From Planctomycetes bacterium GWF2_50_10 (GTDB taxonomy: Bacteria > Planctomycetota > Phycisphaerae > Sedimentisphaerales > GWF2-50-10), in NCBI GenBank assembly GCA_001824635.1, contig MHYB01000102.1, positions 308-6,098 of the forward strand: 5,791 nt of DNA. Reading direction: 5' to 3'. Positions 1-5,741 of the stretch are shown one piece after another (position 1 is the first letter of the stretch; the number at the start of each line of letters is the position of its first letter). The translations under genes were made by a program, and so were the position numbers. The notes under the pieces were generated by a model, which was not told where the DNA came from, ran no database searches, and saw only the letters and a list, made by a program, of their open reading frames with translations.

Positions 1-538
1 TTTGCCAAGTGCCACCTCATTCAGGCCCGGCGATATAGTCAAAACTTACAACGGCAAGACTGTCGAGATCCAGAACACCGATGCCGAAGGCCGAATGGTC
101 CTTTGCGACGCGATAGCCCTGGCCGCAGAAAAGAAAGTTGACGCTATCGTTGACATCGCAACCCTCACCGGCGCATGCATGGTAGCACTGGGCAAGTACA
201 AAGCGGGGCTTATGAGCAATAATGATGAGGTCATCGAACAACTTCAGGGGGCCGCGAAAGTTTCCGGCGAAGCCGTATGGCATTTGCCAAGCTCGGATGA
301 ATACCTTGATGAAATGAAAAGCAAGATCGCTGATCTCAAAAATATAGGTTCACGCTGGGGCGGCGCATCAAATGCTGCCGCTTTCCTGGGCCAGTTTGCC
401 GGTGAAATCCCCTGGGCACACATCGACATGGCCGGGGTAGACCTGTTTGAAAGCCCAAAAAGTTTTTCAGCTATCGGCTCATCCGGCTATGGCGTGCGGC
501 TTTTAACCGCTTATGTAAGAAGCCTCTGTAAGAAGTAA
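1..538 (+). CDS. pepA: Leucyl aminopeptidase (peptidase M17), C-terminal part, 5' end outside the window
   Basis: This is the 3' part of a gene for a cytosolic two-metal aminopeptidase that removes N-terminal residues from peptides. The 178 visible residues are the second half of the M17 catalytic domain. The family signature NTDAEGRM is at residues 25-32 (counted from the codon at 2-4); Asp27 and Glu29 match known metal ligands and Arg31 the conserved active-site Arg. The segments DIATLTGACMVALG (51-64) and GGASNAAAFLGQF (120-132) are also typical. M17 enzymes are usually near 500 residues, so the N-terminal domain and the first metal-binding Lys/Asp lie upstream. The TTG at 2 is not the start: it encodes the residue before PSATSFRPGD, where the family reads MPSG-x-x-x-RPGD in mid-protein. 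The stop is TAA at 536-538. folE begins 29 nt later on the same strand. Identity is secure; the symbol pepA is by family. Confidence 0.95.
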   Translation, partial: LPSATSFRPGDIVKTYNGKTVEIQNTDAEGRMVLCDAIALAAEKKVDAIVDIATLTGACMVALGKYKAGLMSNNDEVIEQLQGAAKVSGEAVWHLPSSDEYLDEMKSKIADLKNIGSRWGGASNAAAFLGQFAGEIPWAHIDMAGVDLFESPKSFSAIGSSGYGVRLLTAYVRSLCKK

Positions 539-567
539 TTATGTTTTTTTGTTTTGGAATTTGATAA

Positions 568-1161
568 ATGAGCAAGAATAACGAAAATAGACTGCCCGTT
601 GACCACGACCGTATCAAACGTGCCGTCACCGAGCTGCTCCTGGCCGTGGGCGAAGACCCCACGCGCGAAGGTCTTATCGACACCCCCGACCGCGTCGCAC
701 GCATGTATTCCGAACTGCTGGCCGGCATGGCCGATAATCCCGACCGCCACCTCGAAAGCGCCTTCACCGAAAATTACGACGAGATCGTCCTGCTCCGCGA
801 TATTCCATTCTTCAGCATGTGCGAACACCACCTCATGCCGTTCATCGGCAAAGCTCATGTTGCGTACTTGCCTGCCGGGTCTGTCCTGGGCGTAAGCAAA
901 CTCGCGCGAATCGTGGATTGCTTTGCCCGCCGTCTCCAGCTCCAGGAACGGCTCACTGCCCAGATCGCGGATTCACTTATGGGAACAATCAAACCCCTCG
1001 GCGTAGCTGTCGTAATAGAGGCCTCCCACAGCTGCATGACGATCCGCGGCGTGAAAAAGCCCGGCTCTGTTATGGTAACCTCGGCCATCAGAGGGATATT
1101 CAAATCCGACCCAAGAAGCCGAAACGAAGTAATGACTCTCCTCAACAACGGCAGAGTTTGA
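568..1161 (+). CDS. folE: GTP cyclohydrolase I
   Basis: The enzyme converts GTP to 7,8-dihydroneopterin triphosphate and formate, the first step of folate and other pterin synthesis, as a cytosolic homodecamer. The 197-residue protein is complete. FFSMCEHHLMPFIGKAHVAY (81-100) carries zinc ligand Cys85 with His87 and His88. GVSKLARIVDCFARRLQLQE (108-127) is the second family signature. EASHSCMTIRGVKKPGS (151-167) supplies His154 and zinc ligand Cys156. These match E. coli Cys110, His112, His113, His179 and Cys181, so this is the zinc type (FolE), not FolE2. The start is ATG 568, because an in-frame TAA at 565-567 touches it. The ribosome site is weak (GGAA at 556-559, 8 nt spacing). The gene follows pepA by 29 nt and may be read through from it. 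No terminator hairpin with a T-run is visible after the stop. Confidence 0.97.
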   Translation: MSKNNENRLPVDHDRIKRAVTELLLAVGEDPTREGLIDTPDRVARMYSELLAGMADNPDRHLESAFTENYDEIVLLRDIPFFSMCEHHLMPFIGKAHVAYLPAGSVLGVSKLARIVDCFARRLQLQERLTAQIADSLMGTIKPLGVAVVIEASHSCMTIRGVKKPGSVMVTSAIRGIFKSDPRSRNEVMTLLNNGRV

Positions 1162-1427
1162 GTTGGGACAATTCAGAAATTTGTGCGCGAAGTGGAGTAA
1201 TCAAAGAGGAAAATCAAATATCAAAAAAAGAAGATGCCCGGCGATGACGAGGATTTTGCATCGAGTTACAGAAGTATTTTGTGTACAGCAGTTTAGTAAG
1301 CACAATGCAAATTCAAACTGAAAGACTGGATCCCCGCCTTCGCGGGGATGACAAGTCACTTATTACGCACTTTGAAAAAATTTGATGCAAGATGCTCTAA
1401 CGCTTAGGCCTCGGATTAGAAAATCAT
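1162..1427. other. Non-coding spacer between folE and the transposase locus
   Basis: No convincing gene is seen here. It holds an A-rich stretch at 1201-1233 with two 7-nt units (TCAAATA at 1214, TCAAAAA at 1221) and the GC hairpin at 1330-1349, which is listed separately. The only short reading frame with a purine-rich leader (1234-1296, 20 codons) has no support. Composition is A/T-richer than folE. No intrinsic terminator for folE and no clear promoter could be identified by eye. Confidence 0.6.
1330..1349. repeat. Short GC-rich palindrome (REP-like)
   Basis: Arms ATCCCCGC (1330-1337) and GCGGGGAT (1342-1349) are perfect reverse complements around the 4-nt loop CTTC. The flanks read CTGG before and GACA after. 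The general form, GGAT-CCCCGC-loop-GCGGGG-ATGAC, is one I recall as a dispersed intergenic repeat in many bacterial genomes; this is memory, not a search. No T-run follows on either side, so it is a poor terminator candidate. It lies 114 nt upstream of the reconstructed transposase start but has a different sequence from the palindrome next to that gene. Confidence 0.7.
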
Positions 1428-1453
1428 GGTGGGCAAAATGAATTTTGCCCACC
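1428..1453. repeat. Perfect 12-bp-arm palindrome upstream of the transposase (REP-like)
   Basis: GGTGGGCAAAAT (1428-1439) and ATTTTGCCCACC (1442-1453) are exact reverse complements separated by two bases (GA). The outer flanks are asymmetric (ATCAT on the left, CTAC on the right), which is usual for REP elements, whose single-stranded hairpins are recognised by the partner transposase. The right arm ends 10 nt before the ATG at 1464, where the transposase family-type N-terminus begins. The GTGGGC/GCCCAC core is familiar from dispersed repeats in other genomes (recalled, not searched). In a transcript the hairpin would sit in the leader and could limit ribosome access; that is inference. Confidence 0.85.
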
Positions 1454-1463
1454 CTACAAAGCT

Positions 1464-1913
1464 ATGCCGCAAACACATACGAATTTGATCTACCATTTAT
1501 ATTCGGCACAAAAGAACGACGGCCCATGATCGATGAAGGGATCAGGGAAAGGCTGTTGAAATTTATGTTGTCGGTTTTATGCAATCATGATTGTAAAGTC
1601 ATCTCGATAAATTGTACGGCAAATCATGTGCATGTCCTGATGGCAATGGGTGCGGATAAGACGCTTTCTGAGATGGTCAGGAACATAAAAGCCAATTCGT
1701 CGAGATTTGTGCATGAGGAATTTCCAACGTGTGTGTTTGGATGGCAAGATGGGTATGCTGCATTCACGGTGAGCAGGTCGCAGATGGAGACCGTGGCGAA
1801 GTATGTCGAGGGGCAGGAGGAACATCATCGCAAGATTGGTTTTGATGAGGAATTTGTGGGATTTTTAAAAAGGCACGGGGGTTGAATTTGATCCGCGGTA
1901 TGTTTGGTCATGA
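1464..1913 (+). pseudogene. REP-associated tyrosine transposase (Y1/HUH, IS200/IS605-like), frameshifted at both ends
   Basis: Y1 transposases nick single-stranded DNA at hairpin repeats through a catalytic Tyr and an HUH metal site. The uninterrupted frame (1445-1885, 146 codons from a TTG) contains GTKERRPMI (21-29), the His pair HVH (codons 1625-1633), SEMVRNIKANSS, WQDGYAAFTVS, and YVEGQEEHH with the likely nucleophile Tyr at 1802-1804. Its ends do not fit the family. In the ATG 1464 frame the sequence reads MPQTHTNLIYH, the usual N-terminus; one extra T at 1496-1498 would join it to FIFGTKERRP. At the 3' end, removing one G from the five at 1877-1881 turns KRHGG-stop into KRHGVEFDPRYVWS, the usual C-terminus, ending with TGA 1911-1913. 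The repaired gene is 149 codons. The TTG at 1445 lies inside the palindrome and is an unlikely start. Either this is a recently decayed gene or the read has two homopolymer errors. If the shorter frame is translated, it keeps the catalytic core. Confidence 0.88.
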
Positions 1914-1920
1914 AAGTGTC

Positions 1921-1935
1921 GCCCGCTACGCGGGC
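1921..1935. repeat. Stem-loop A1 of the transposase 3' cluster
   Basis: Arms GCCCGC (1921-1926) and GCGGGC (1930-1935) pair perfectly around the loop TAC. It begins 7 nt after the reconstructed transposase stop. The surrounding 18-mer (1920-1937) recurs in altered form at 1990-2007 (stem-loop A2), with all four differences at paired stem positions. Confidence 0.75.
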
Positions 1936-1957
1936 TCGGGGAGTGGGGTGAATTTGA

Positions 1958-1977
1958 CCAGGGGTTGCCACCCCTGG
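1958..1977. repeat. Stem-loop B of the transposase 3' cluster
   Basis: Arms CCAGGGGT (1958-1965) and ACCCCTGG (1970-1977) pair perfectly around TGCC. It lies between the two A-type stem-loops and is unlike them in sequence. The T-run needed for an intrinsic terminator is missing on both sides. Confidence 0.75.
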
Positions 1978-1990
1978 CTACAGAGTTTGC

Positions 1991-2005
1991 GCCCCTTACA
2001 GGGGC
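1991..2005. repeat. Stem-loop A2 of the transposase 3' cluster
   Basis: Arms GCCCCT (1991-1996) and AGGGGC (2000-2005) pair perfectly around the loop TAC. It has the same outer bases, loop and trailing CTC as stem-loop A1, which starts 70 nt upstream. The two inner base pairs differ but remain paired (G-C to C-G, and C-G to T-A). Confidence 0.75.
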
Positions 2006-2014
2006 TCAGAGAAA

Positions 2015-2042
2015 TTGATTATTGATTAAGGATTATTGATAT
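2015..2042. repeat. Heptad-phased A/T-rich microrepeat
   Basis: Four consecutive 7-nt units: TTGATTA at 2015 and at 2022, AGGATTA at 2029, TTGATAT at 2036. The two intact units are identical. It lies just beyond the transposase hairpins, between convergent genes. A similar 28-nt, 7-nt-phased tract occurs at 5662-5689. Function unknown. Confidence 0.55.
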
Positions 2043-2084
2043 TCAAAAACACGGCCTGGCTGCGTTAGACCGTACCATTCACCA

Positions 2085-2783
2085 TTAAAAGTGAGGGGTT
2101 ATGTTTTTTTGTATTCCGTGGTCAGTCAGAATGCGTTCGATTTCGGCAATTCTGCTTTCATTATCAAGCGCAAACTGGTGGGTTTTGCCTTTATGGTCAT
2201 GCAGGACGAGTATCTGATAAACAGTTGATTTGACTTGAATGGGTTTGAAATAATAATCCTTTACCATTCGATATTTCAATGTCTTCCCTGAATTGTGAAA
2301 ATCTTTTTCAATACCATGGATAGTGAGTTTGGTCTTCACTTTTGCCCAGAACCAGATTGAGCCATATATGCACAAAATCATCGCACTCATTAGTGCGCAG
2401 AACCAAGGCAAGTCTGAAAACACTAGAGTGTCTTTTGTAACATGTTCTGGTGGATGATATTTAGTCAAATACCCAAACAACAAAAAGAATACTGCATAGT
2501 AAACTACGAACGTGCCACCCAGGAACAGCGGCGAGAACCAGAATTTTTCGGTAACGTGCCAGGCTGGTCGGGGTACGCGCCATTCGAGAAGCGTGGCTGC
2601 TTTTTCGGCTTGCCTGGTTTTTATATCAGATCTCACACCTTGGAAGATGAGTATCGGAAGAAAAACCATAGGTAAAAATATCCAGTAATGAGGAAAAATT
2701 GCAACAAAAATGATGCCCGTTATACAGGCAATTATCTCCACAGTAGAGAGCGGGAACTTTTTATATTGCGAATTTTTATTCAT
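2085..2783 (-). CDS. Hypothetical membrane protein with four predicted helices and a possible PH-like tail
   Basis: I do not recognise this 232-residue protein. Hydrophobic stretches at about 14-31, 33-49, 83-106 and 125-147 look like four membrane helices, the first two a tight hairpin. Basic residues at 3-9, 51-61 and 148-152 put the N-terminus, the middle loop and the C-terminal part in the cytoplasm. Residues 150-225 look like short beta strands (KLTIHGIEK, YQILVLHDHKGK) followed by a helix (ESRIAEIERILTDHG), a pattern resembling bacterial PH-like domains; this is inference from layout only. ATG 2783 is the only reasonable start, since an in-frame TAG touches it upstream, but no Shine-Dalgarno sequence is visible. 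It starts 29 nt after the ilvD stop on the same strand and may be cotranscribed. It is clearly A/T-richer than ilvD by eye, which could reflect transfer or just a weakly conserved membrane gene. Confidence 0.75.
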   Translation of the reverse strand: MNKNSQYKKFPLSTVEIIACITGIIFVAIFPHYWIFLPMVFLPILIFQGVRSDIKTRQAEKAATLLEWRVPRPAWHVTEKFWFSPLFLGGTFVVYYAVFFLLFGYLTKYHPPEHVTKDTLVFSDLPWFCALMSAMILCIYGSIWFWAKVKTKLTIHGIEKDFHNSGKTLKYRMVKDYYFKPIQVKSTVYQILVLHDHKGKTHQFALDNESRIAEIERILTDHGIQKNITPHF

Positions 2784-2812
2784 CTAGTATTAAACCAATA
2801 CAACCGTTCAAT

Positions 2813-4492
2813 CTACCATTTTAAGATGGCTCCCGTATCTGCGGATTGGGCCATGGCGGCGTATTTGGCTAGGTAGCCTTTTGTGATGCGGGGGGCGGGG
2901 GCTTTCCAGGCTTGCTTACGCTGCGCTAGTTCTGTGTCGGAGAGTTTGACATTCAGCTTGTTGTTGGGGATGTCGATCTCGATGGTGTCGCCTTCTTTAA
3001 TGAGTCCGATGGGGCCGCCGGTGGCGGCTTCGGGACTTACGTGGCCGATGCATGCGCCGCGGGTGCCGCCGGAGAAGCGGCCGTCGGTTATGAGGGCGAC
3101 GGATTCGCCGAGGCCTGCGCCCATGATGTAGCTTGTGGGGCTGAGCATTTCTTGCATGCCGGGGCCGCCTTTGGGGCCTTCGTTGCGGATAATTACCACG
3201 TCTCCGGCTTTGACTTTGCCGGCGAGGATGCCATCGCAGGCTTCTTCCTGGGATTCAAAAATGACGGCTGGGCCGGTGTGGGTGAGCATTTTGGGTGCGA
3301 CGCCGGCGGATTTGACGACTGCGCCGTTGGGGGCTAGGTTTCCTTTTAATATGGATAGGCCGCCCTTGGCGGAGAAGGGTTTATCGAGGGGGTGGATTAC
3401 GTCGAAATTGGCAATTTTGGCGTTTTTAATATTGAAACCGAGGGTTTTGCCGGTAACGGTCATGGTTCGGAGGTTGAGGAGGCTGGGTATTTTGCTGATC
3501 TCATTAAGGATAGCGGAGATGCCGCCGGCGTTGTGGACGTCTTCCATGTGGACTTCGGGTCGCGAGGGGGCGACTTTGCAGATATTGGGGCATTTCTGGG
3601 CGATGGAATTGATGCGGTCGAGATCATACTTTATGCCAGCCTCGTTGGCGACGGCCAACGTGTGGAGGACGGTGTTAGTAGAGCCGCCCATGGCCATATC
3701 GAGGATGAGGGCGTTATCGAAGGACTTCTGGGAGAGGATGTCGAGGGGCTTGATATCCTTTTTGACGAGCTTAATTATCTGGCGGGCTGCCTGCTTGTAA
3801 AGTTTTTGTCTTTCGGGACTAACGGCCAGGATGGTTCCGTTGCCGGGCAGGGCCATGCCGATGGCTTCGCAGAGGCAGTTCATGGAATTGGCGGTGAACA
3901 TGCCAGAGCAGGAGCCTACGGTGGGGCAGCCTGTGCATTCGAGTTCTTTAAGACGCTGGTCGTCGATCTTGCCCATCTTATATGCTGCGACGCCTTCAAA
4001 GATGGAGATGAGGTCGCAGGTGTTGCCATCGGGATCGTGGCCGGCGGCCATTGCGCCACCGGAGACGAAAATTGTCGGGATATTTAGGCGGACTGAGGCC
4101 ATGAGCATGCCTGGGACGATCTTATCGCAGTTCGGGATGCAGACGAGGCCATCGAAGCAATGGGCTCGGCACATGGTTTCGACGGCATCGGCGATGATCT
4201 CGCGGGAGGCGAGTGAGTATTTCATGCCGGTGTGGCCCATGGCAATTCCATCGCAGACGGCGATAGTGTTGAATTCGAAGGGTACTCCCCCTGCGGCACG
4301 GATGGCTTTTTTAATGACCTGGGCGACTTTGTTGAGATGGGCGTGGCCTGGGACGACATCCGTATAGCTGTTGGCGATACCGATAAAAGGTTTGCCGAAG
4401 TCTTCATCTTTAACCGCGCCGGTGGCACGGAGGAGGGCGCGATGGGGTGCACGAGTGAAACCTTCTTTGATCATGTCGCTTTTTGCAGTCAT
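2813..4492 (-). CDS. ilvD: Dihydroxy-acid dehydratase
   Basis: This Fe-S enzyme dehydrates 2,3-dihydroxy-isovalerate and 2,3-dihydroxy-3-methylvalerate to the 2-oxo acids, the penultimate step of valine and isoleucine synthesis, in the cytosol. From ATG 4492 the product is 559 residues, normal for the family. Visible motifs are GKPFIGIANS (33-42), NTIAVCDGIAMGHTGM (75-90), CIPNCDKIVPGMLMAS (118-133) with cluster Cys122, GSCSGMFTANSMNC (193-206) with Cys195, AMGGSTNTVLH (267-277), and the C-terminal signature ALITDGRFSGGTRG (466-479) with Ser474 as likely base. Position 49 is Gly (VVPGHAHL), as in E. coli IlvD, where [2Fe-2S] relatives have a third Cys. ATG 4492 is preferred over ATG 4552 because family proteins begin just before SDMIKEGF and because AAGGGA sits 6 nt upstream. 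No other ilv or leu gene is nearby. A membrane protein gene follows after 29 nt. I saw no attenuator or T-box. Confidence 0.97.
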   Translation of the reverse strand: MTAKSDMIKEGFTRAPHRALLRATGAVKDEDFGKPFIGIANSYTDVVPGHAHLNKVAQVIKKAIRAAGGVPFEFNTIAVCDGIAMGHTGMKYSLASREIIADAVETMCRAHCFDGLVCIPNCDKIVPGMLMASVRLNIPTIFVSGGAMAAGHDPDGNTCDLISIFEGVAAYKMGKIDDQRLKELECTGCPTVGSCSGMFTANSMNCLCEAIGMALPGNGTILAVSPERQKLYKQAARQIIKLVKKDIKPLDILSQKSFDNALILDMAMGGSTNTVLHTLAVANEAGIKYDLDRINSIAQKCPNICKVAPSRPEVHMEDVHNAGGISAILNEISKIPSLLNLRTMTVTGKTLGFNIKNAKIANFDVIHPLDKPFSAKGGLSILKGNLAPNGAVVKSAGVAPKMLTHTGPAVIFESQEEACDGILAGKVKAGDVVIIRNEGPKGGPGMQEMLSPTSYIMGAGLGESVALITDGRFSGGTRGACIGHVSPEAATGGPIGLIKEGDTIEIDIPNNKLNVKLSDTELAQRKQAWKAPAPRITKGYLAKYAAMAQSADTGAILKW

Positions 4493-4504
4493 TGTAAGTC
4501 CCTT
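4493..4504 (-). promoter_or_regulatory. Ribosome binding site deciding the ilvD start
   Basis: Read on the minus strand, AAGGGA (4499-4504) is followed by CTTACA and then ATG at 4492. The complementarity and 6-nt spacing are good. This supports the 559-residue product over the 20-residue-longer one starting at 4552, whose extra residues match nothing in the family. Confidence 0.7.
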
Positions 4505-4643
4505 ATAATAAAGTAAGGTAATAAGATTAACCAATTGGGGGGAGATTGGCAATAGTAGAAGACGGAAACCGAAGAAGCGGGGAAATCAGATTAGTTTCGT
4601 GAAATTATGGGTTTTGTGGTCTAAGTATAGGGGAAAATTATAG

Positions 4644-4671
4644 TTGTGTTTGATTTTGATGGAGATATAAT
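4644..4671 (+). promoter_or_regulatory. Candidate sigma-70-type promoter for the lipoprotein gene
   Basis: A perfect TATAAT lies at 4666-4671. The best -35 at suitable distance is TTGTGT (4644-4649), only three of six consensus bases, with a 16-nt spacer. Transcription would start near 4678, leaving a leader of about 43 nt before ATG 4721. The spacer between the divergent ilvD and lipoprotein genes is 228 nt, so promoters for both are expected here. I found no convincing one for ilvD. Confidence 0.4.
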
Positions 4672-4720
4672 TGTGGGCTAAATCTAAATACGGGGTACAT
4701 TTGTAGCAAAGGAGAGCGAA

Positions 4721-5665
4721 ATGACGCTGAAAAATGGAGTAGTATTAGGACTGGCTTTGGTAGTTGCGATAACTGGCGGATGCGCGAAGAAGGCTGAGCT
4801 GGCGATGAAATTCGAACCGTCCCAAACGGCGACCTACAAGGTGGCGACGGAGAGCATCAAGGATTACAATTTCGAGCAGCCATCAATCAACCAATCAAAG
4901 AAGCAGCAGACTATAAACGGCAGCGAAGTGGTTTTCGATCAGACAGTTCAGAGCGTTGATGCTCAGGGAGTTGCAACCATTCTTGTGACAATAAAAGGCG
5001 CAAGTTATACGGCGAAGAACCCGACGGGCGAAGGAATGCAATACGATTCGAGCAAGGCTGATTCGGGAATGGCCAAGCTGATCGGGCAAAGCTATACGTT
5101 GAAAATCGCGCCGGACGGCAATGTGGCTGCGATAGAGAACACACAAGCAGCAAAGGCCGCTGTAGCGGGCGACAACCAGGAGGCAAAGGTGGCTCAGTCA
5201 CTTTTGACAGACGAGGCGATCAAGGCCCGTCATTCGGTACCGCTGCCCAAAAATAAGGCGGAACTGAAGAAAGGCAAGAGCTGGAGCGTGCTGAAGGGTT
5301 CGCCGGCTGGTATGCTTGTGCCCAAGTCATACGAGAAGGTTTATACACTTGAAGAGGTAAAGAAGGATGACGGCAAGGAAGTGGCGATAGTGAAGATGGA
5401 AGCGAGACCTTCAAGCGCCAAGGCTGCGGATGTGCAGGGCGAGAGCGCCAAAGGTATGGGCTTTTTCGAAAAGATGTTCGACGCAAAGGAAAGTTATAAG
5501 GGCGAGCTGGTGATGGACGGGGCTAACGGGAGCGTAATCAATTATCACGAGACGCTTAAATCGGAATGGGTAGCGACTGAGCCTAGCGAAGAAGTTAAGA
5601 GCGACAAAGGCCCGGATATACTGACGATGGGCTTTACTTACAAATACTCAATCGAAAAAATATGA
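4721..5665 (+). CDS. Putative exported lipoprotein of unknown function
   Basis: The 314-residue protein has a lipoprotein signal peptide: a basic start (MTLKNG), a hydrophobic core (about 7-18) and the lipobox ITGGC with Cys21 as the lipidation site, followed by AKK. Thr at -3 is acceptable but not the commonest residue. The mature part is soluble and rich in Lys, Ala and Glu. It has alternating beta-like segments such as ATYKVATES (37-45), GVATILVTIKGASYTAK (83-99), GQSYTLKIAPDGNVAAIEN (122-140) and EKVYTLEEV (205-213), and ends with FTYKYSIEKI. No catalytic motif is seen. The layout suggests an envelope beta-rich protein, but I cannot name the family. The start is supported by AAGGAG at 4709-4714, 6 nt before ATG. 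It is divergent from ilvD. Another gene with a signal sequence starts 76 nt after its stop, so the two may form an envelope-protein pair. Confidence 0.87.
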   Translation: MTLKNGVVLGLALVVAITGGCAKKAELAMKFEPSQTATYKVATESIKDYNFEQPSINQSKKQQTINGSEVVFDQTVQSVDAQGVATILVTIKGASYTAKNPTGEGMQYDSSKADSGMAKLIGQSYTLKIAPDGNVAAIENTQAAKAAVAGDNQEAKVAQSLLTDEAIKARHSVPLPKNKAELKKGKSWSVLKGSPAGMLVPKSYEKVYTLEEVKKDDGKEVAIVKMEARPSSAKAADVQGESAKGMGFFEKMFDAKESYKGELVMDGANGSVINYHETLKSEWVATEPSEEVKSDKGPDILTMGFTYKYSIEKI

Positions 5666-5689
5666 GTTTTGGATTTTGAGTTTTGAGTT
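5662..5689. repeat. Heptad-phased T-rich microrepeat after the lipoprotein gene
   Basis: Four 7-nt units, ATGAGTT at 5662, TTGGATT at 5669, TTGAGTT at 5676 and TTGAGTT at 5683, run from the stop codon into the spacer. Unit length and composition resemble the tract at 2015-2042. Function unknown. Confidence 0.55.
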
Positions 5690-5718
5690 AAAAAAACGGG
5701 CGGCTGTAATGGCCGCCC
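5690..5718 (-). terminator. GC hairpin with an adjacent A-run; intrinsic terminator in the leftward direction
   Basis: Arms GGGCGGC (5698-5704) and GCCGCCC (5712-5718) pair perfectly around a 7-nt loop. Seven A residues at 5690-5696, one base before the hairpin, become a T-run when read on the minus strand, the classic rho-independent layout. On the + strand the hairpin is followed by ATACTACAT, without a T-run, so termination of the lipoprotein transcript would be weak. No leftward gene to the right is visible within the window. It may instead be a repeat, or an mRNA 3'-end stabiliser. Confidence 0.5.
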
Positions 5719-5741
5719 ATACTACATAGGGGAAGCAAAGC

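Noticed and set aside
541..552. T-run after pepA (and an identical 12-mer ATGTTTTTTTGT at 2101-2112) as a terminator or shared element.
   Set aside because: No GC-rich hairpin precedes the run at 541, only a loose stem near 498-524, and the copy at 2101 is inside the membrane protein gene. The match is low-complexity.
1234..1296. A 20-codon frame with an AAGAAG leader in the folE-transposase spacer.
   Set aside because: It is very short, has no recognisable motif, and the purine-rich leader is part of an A-rich repeat-like tract.
1256..1388. Inverted 7-mers TTGCATC and GATGCAA in the spacer.
   Set aside because: They are short and more than 100 nt apart in A/T-rich DNA, as expected by chance.
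1428..2005. The whole segment as one complete IS200/IS605 insertion sequence.
   Set aside because: The left palindrome and right hairpins differ in sequence, and no matching target or end signature could be defined, so REP-associated transposase with separate repeats is the safer reading.
3041..4087. Long + strand frames opposite ilvD (for example 3135-3800 and 3392-4087).
   Set aside because: They are mirror frames of the well-conserved ilvD coding strand, with no plausible domains or ribosome sites.
4524..4552. Possible minus-strand promoter for ilvD (TTGCCA at 4547-4552 with TAATCT at 4524-4529, 17-nt spacer).
   Set aside because: The -35 is good but the -10 matches only three of six bases, too weak to list as a feature.
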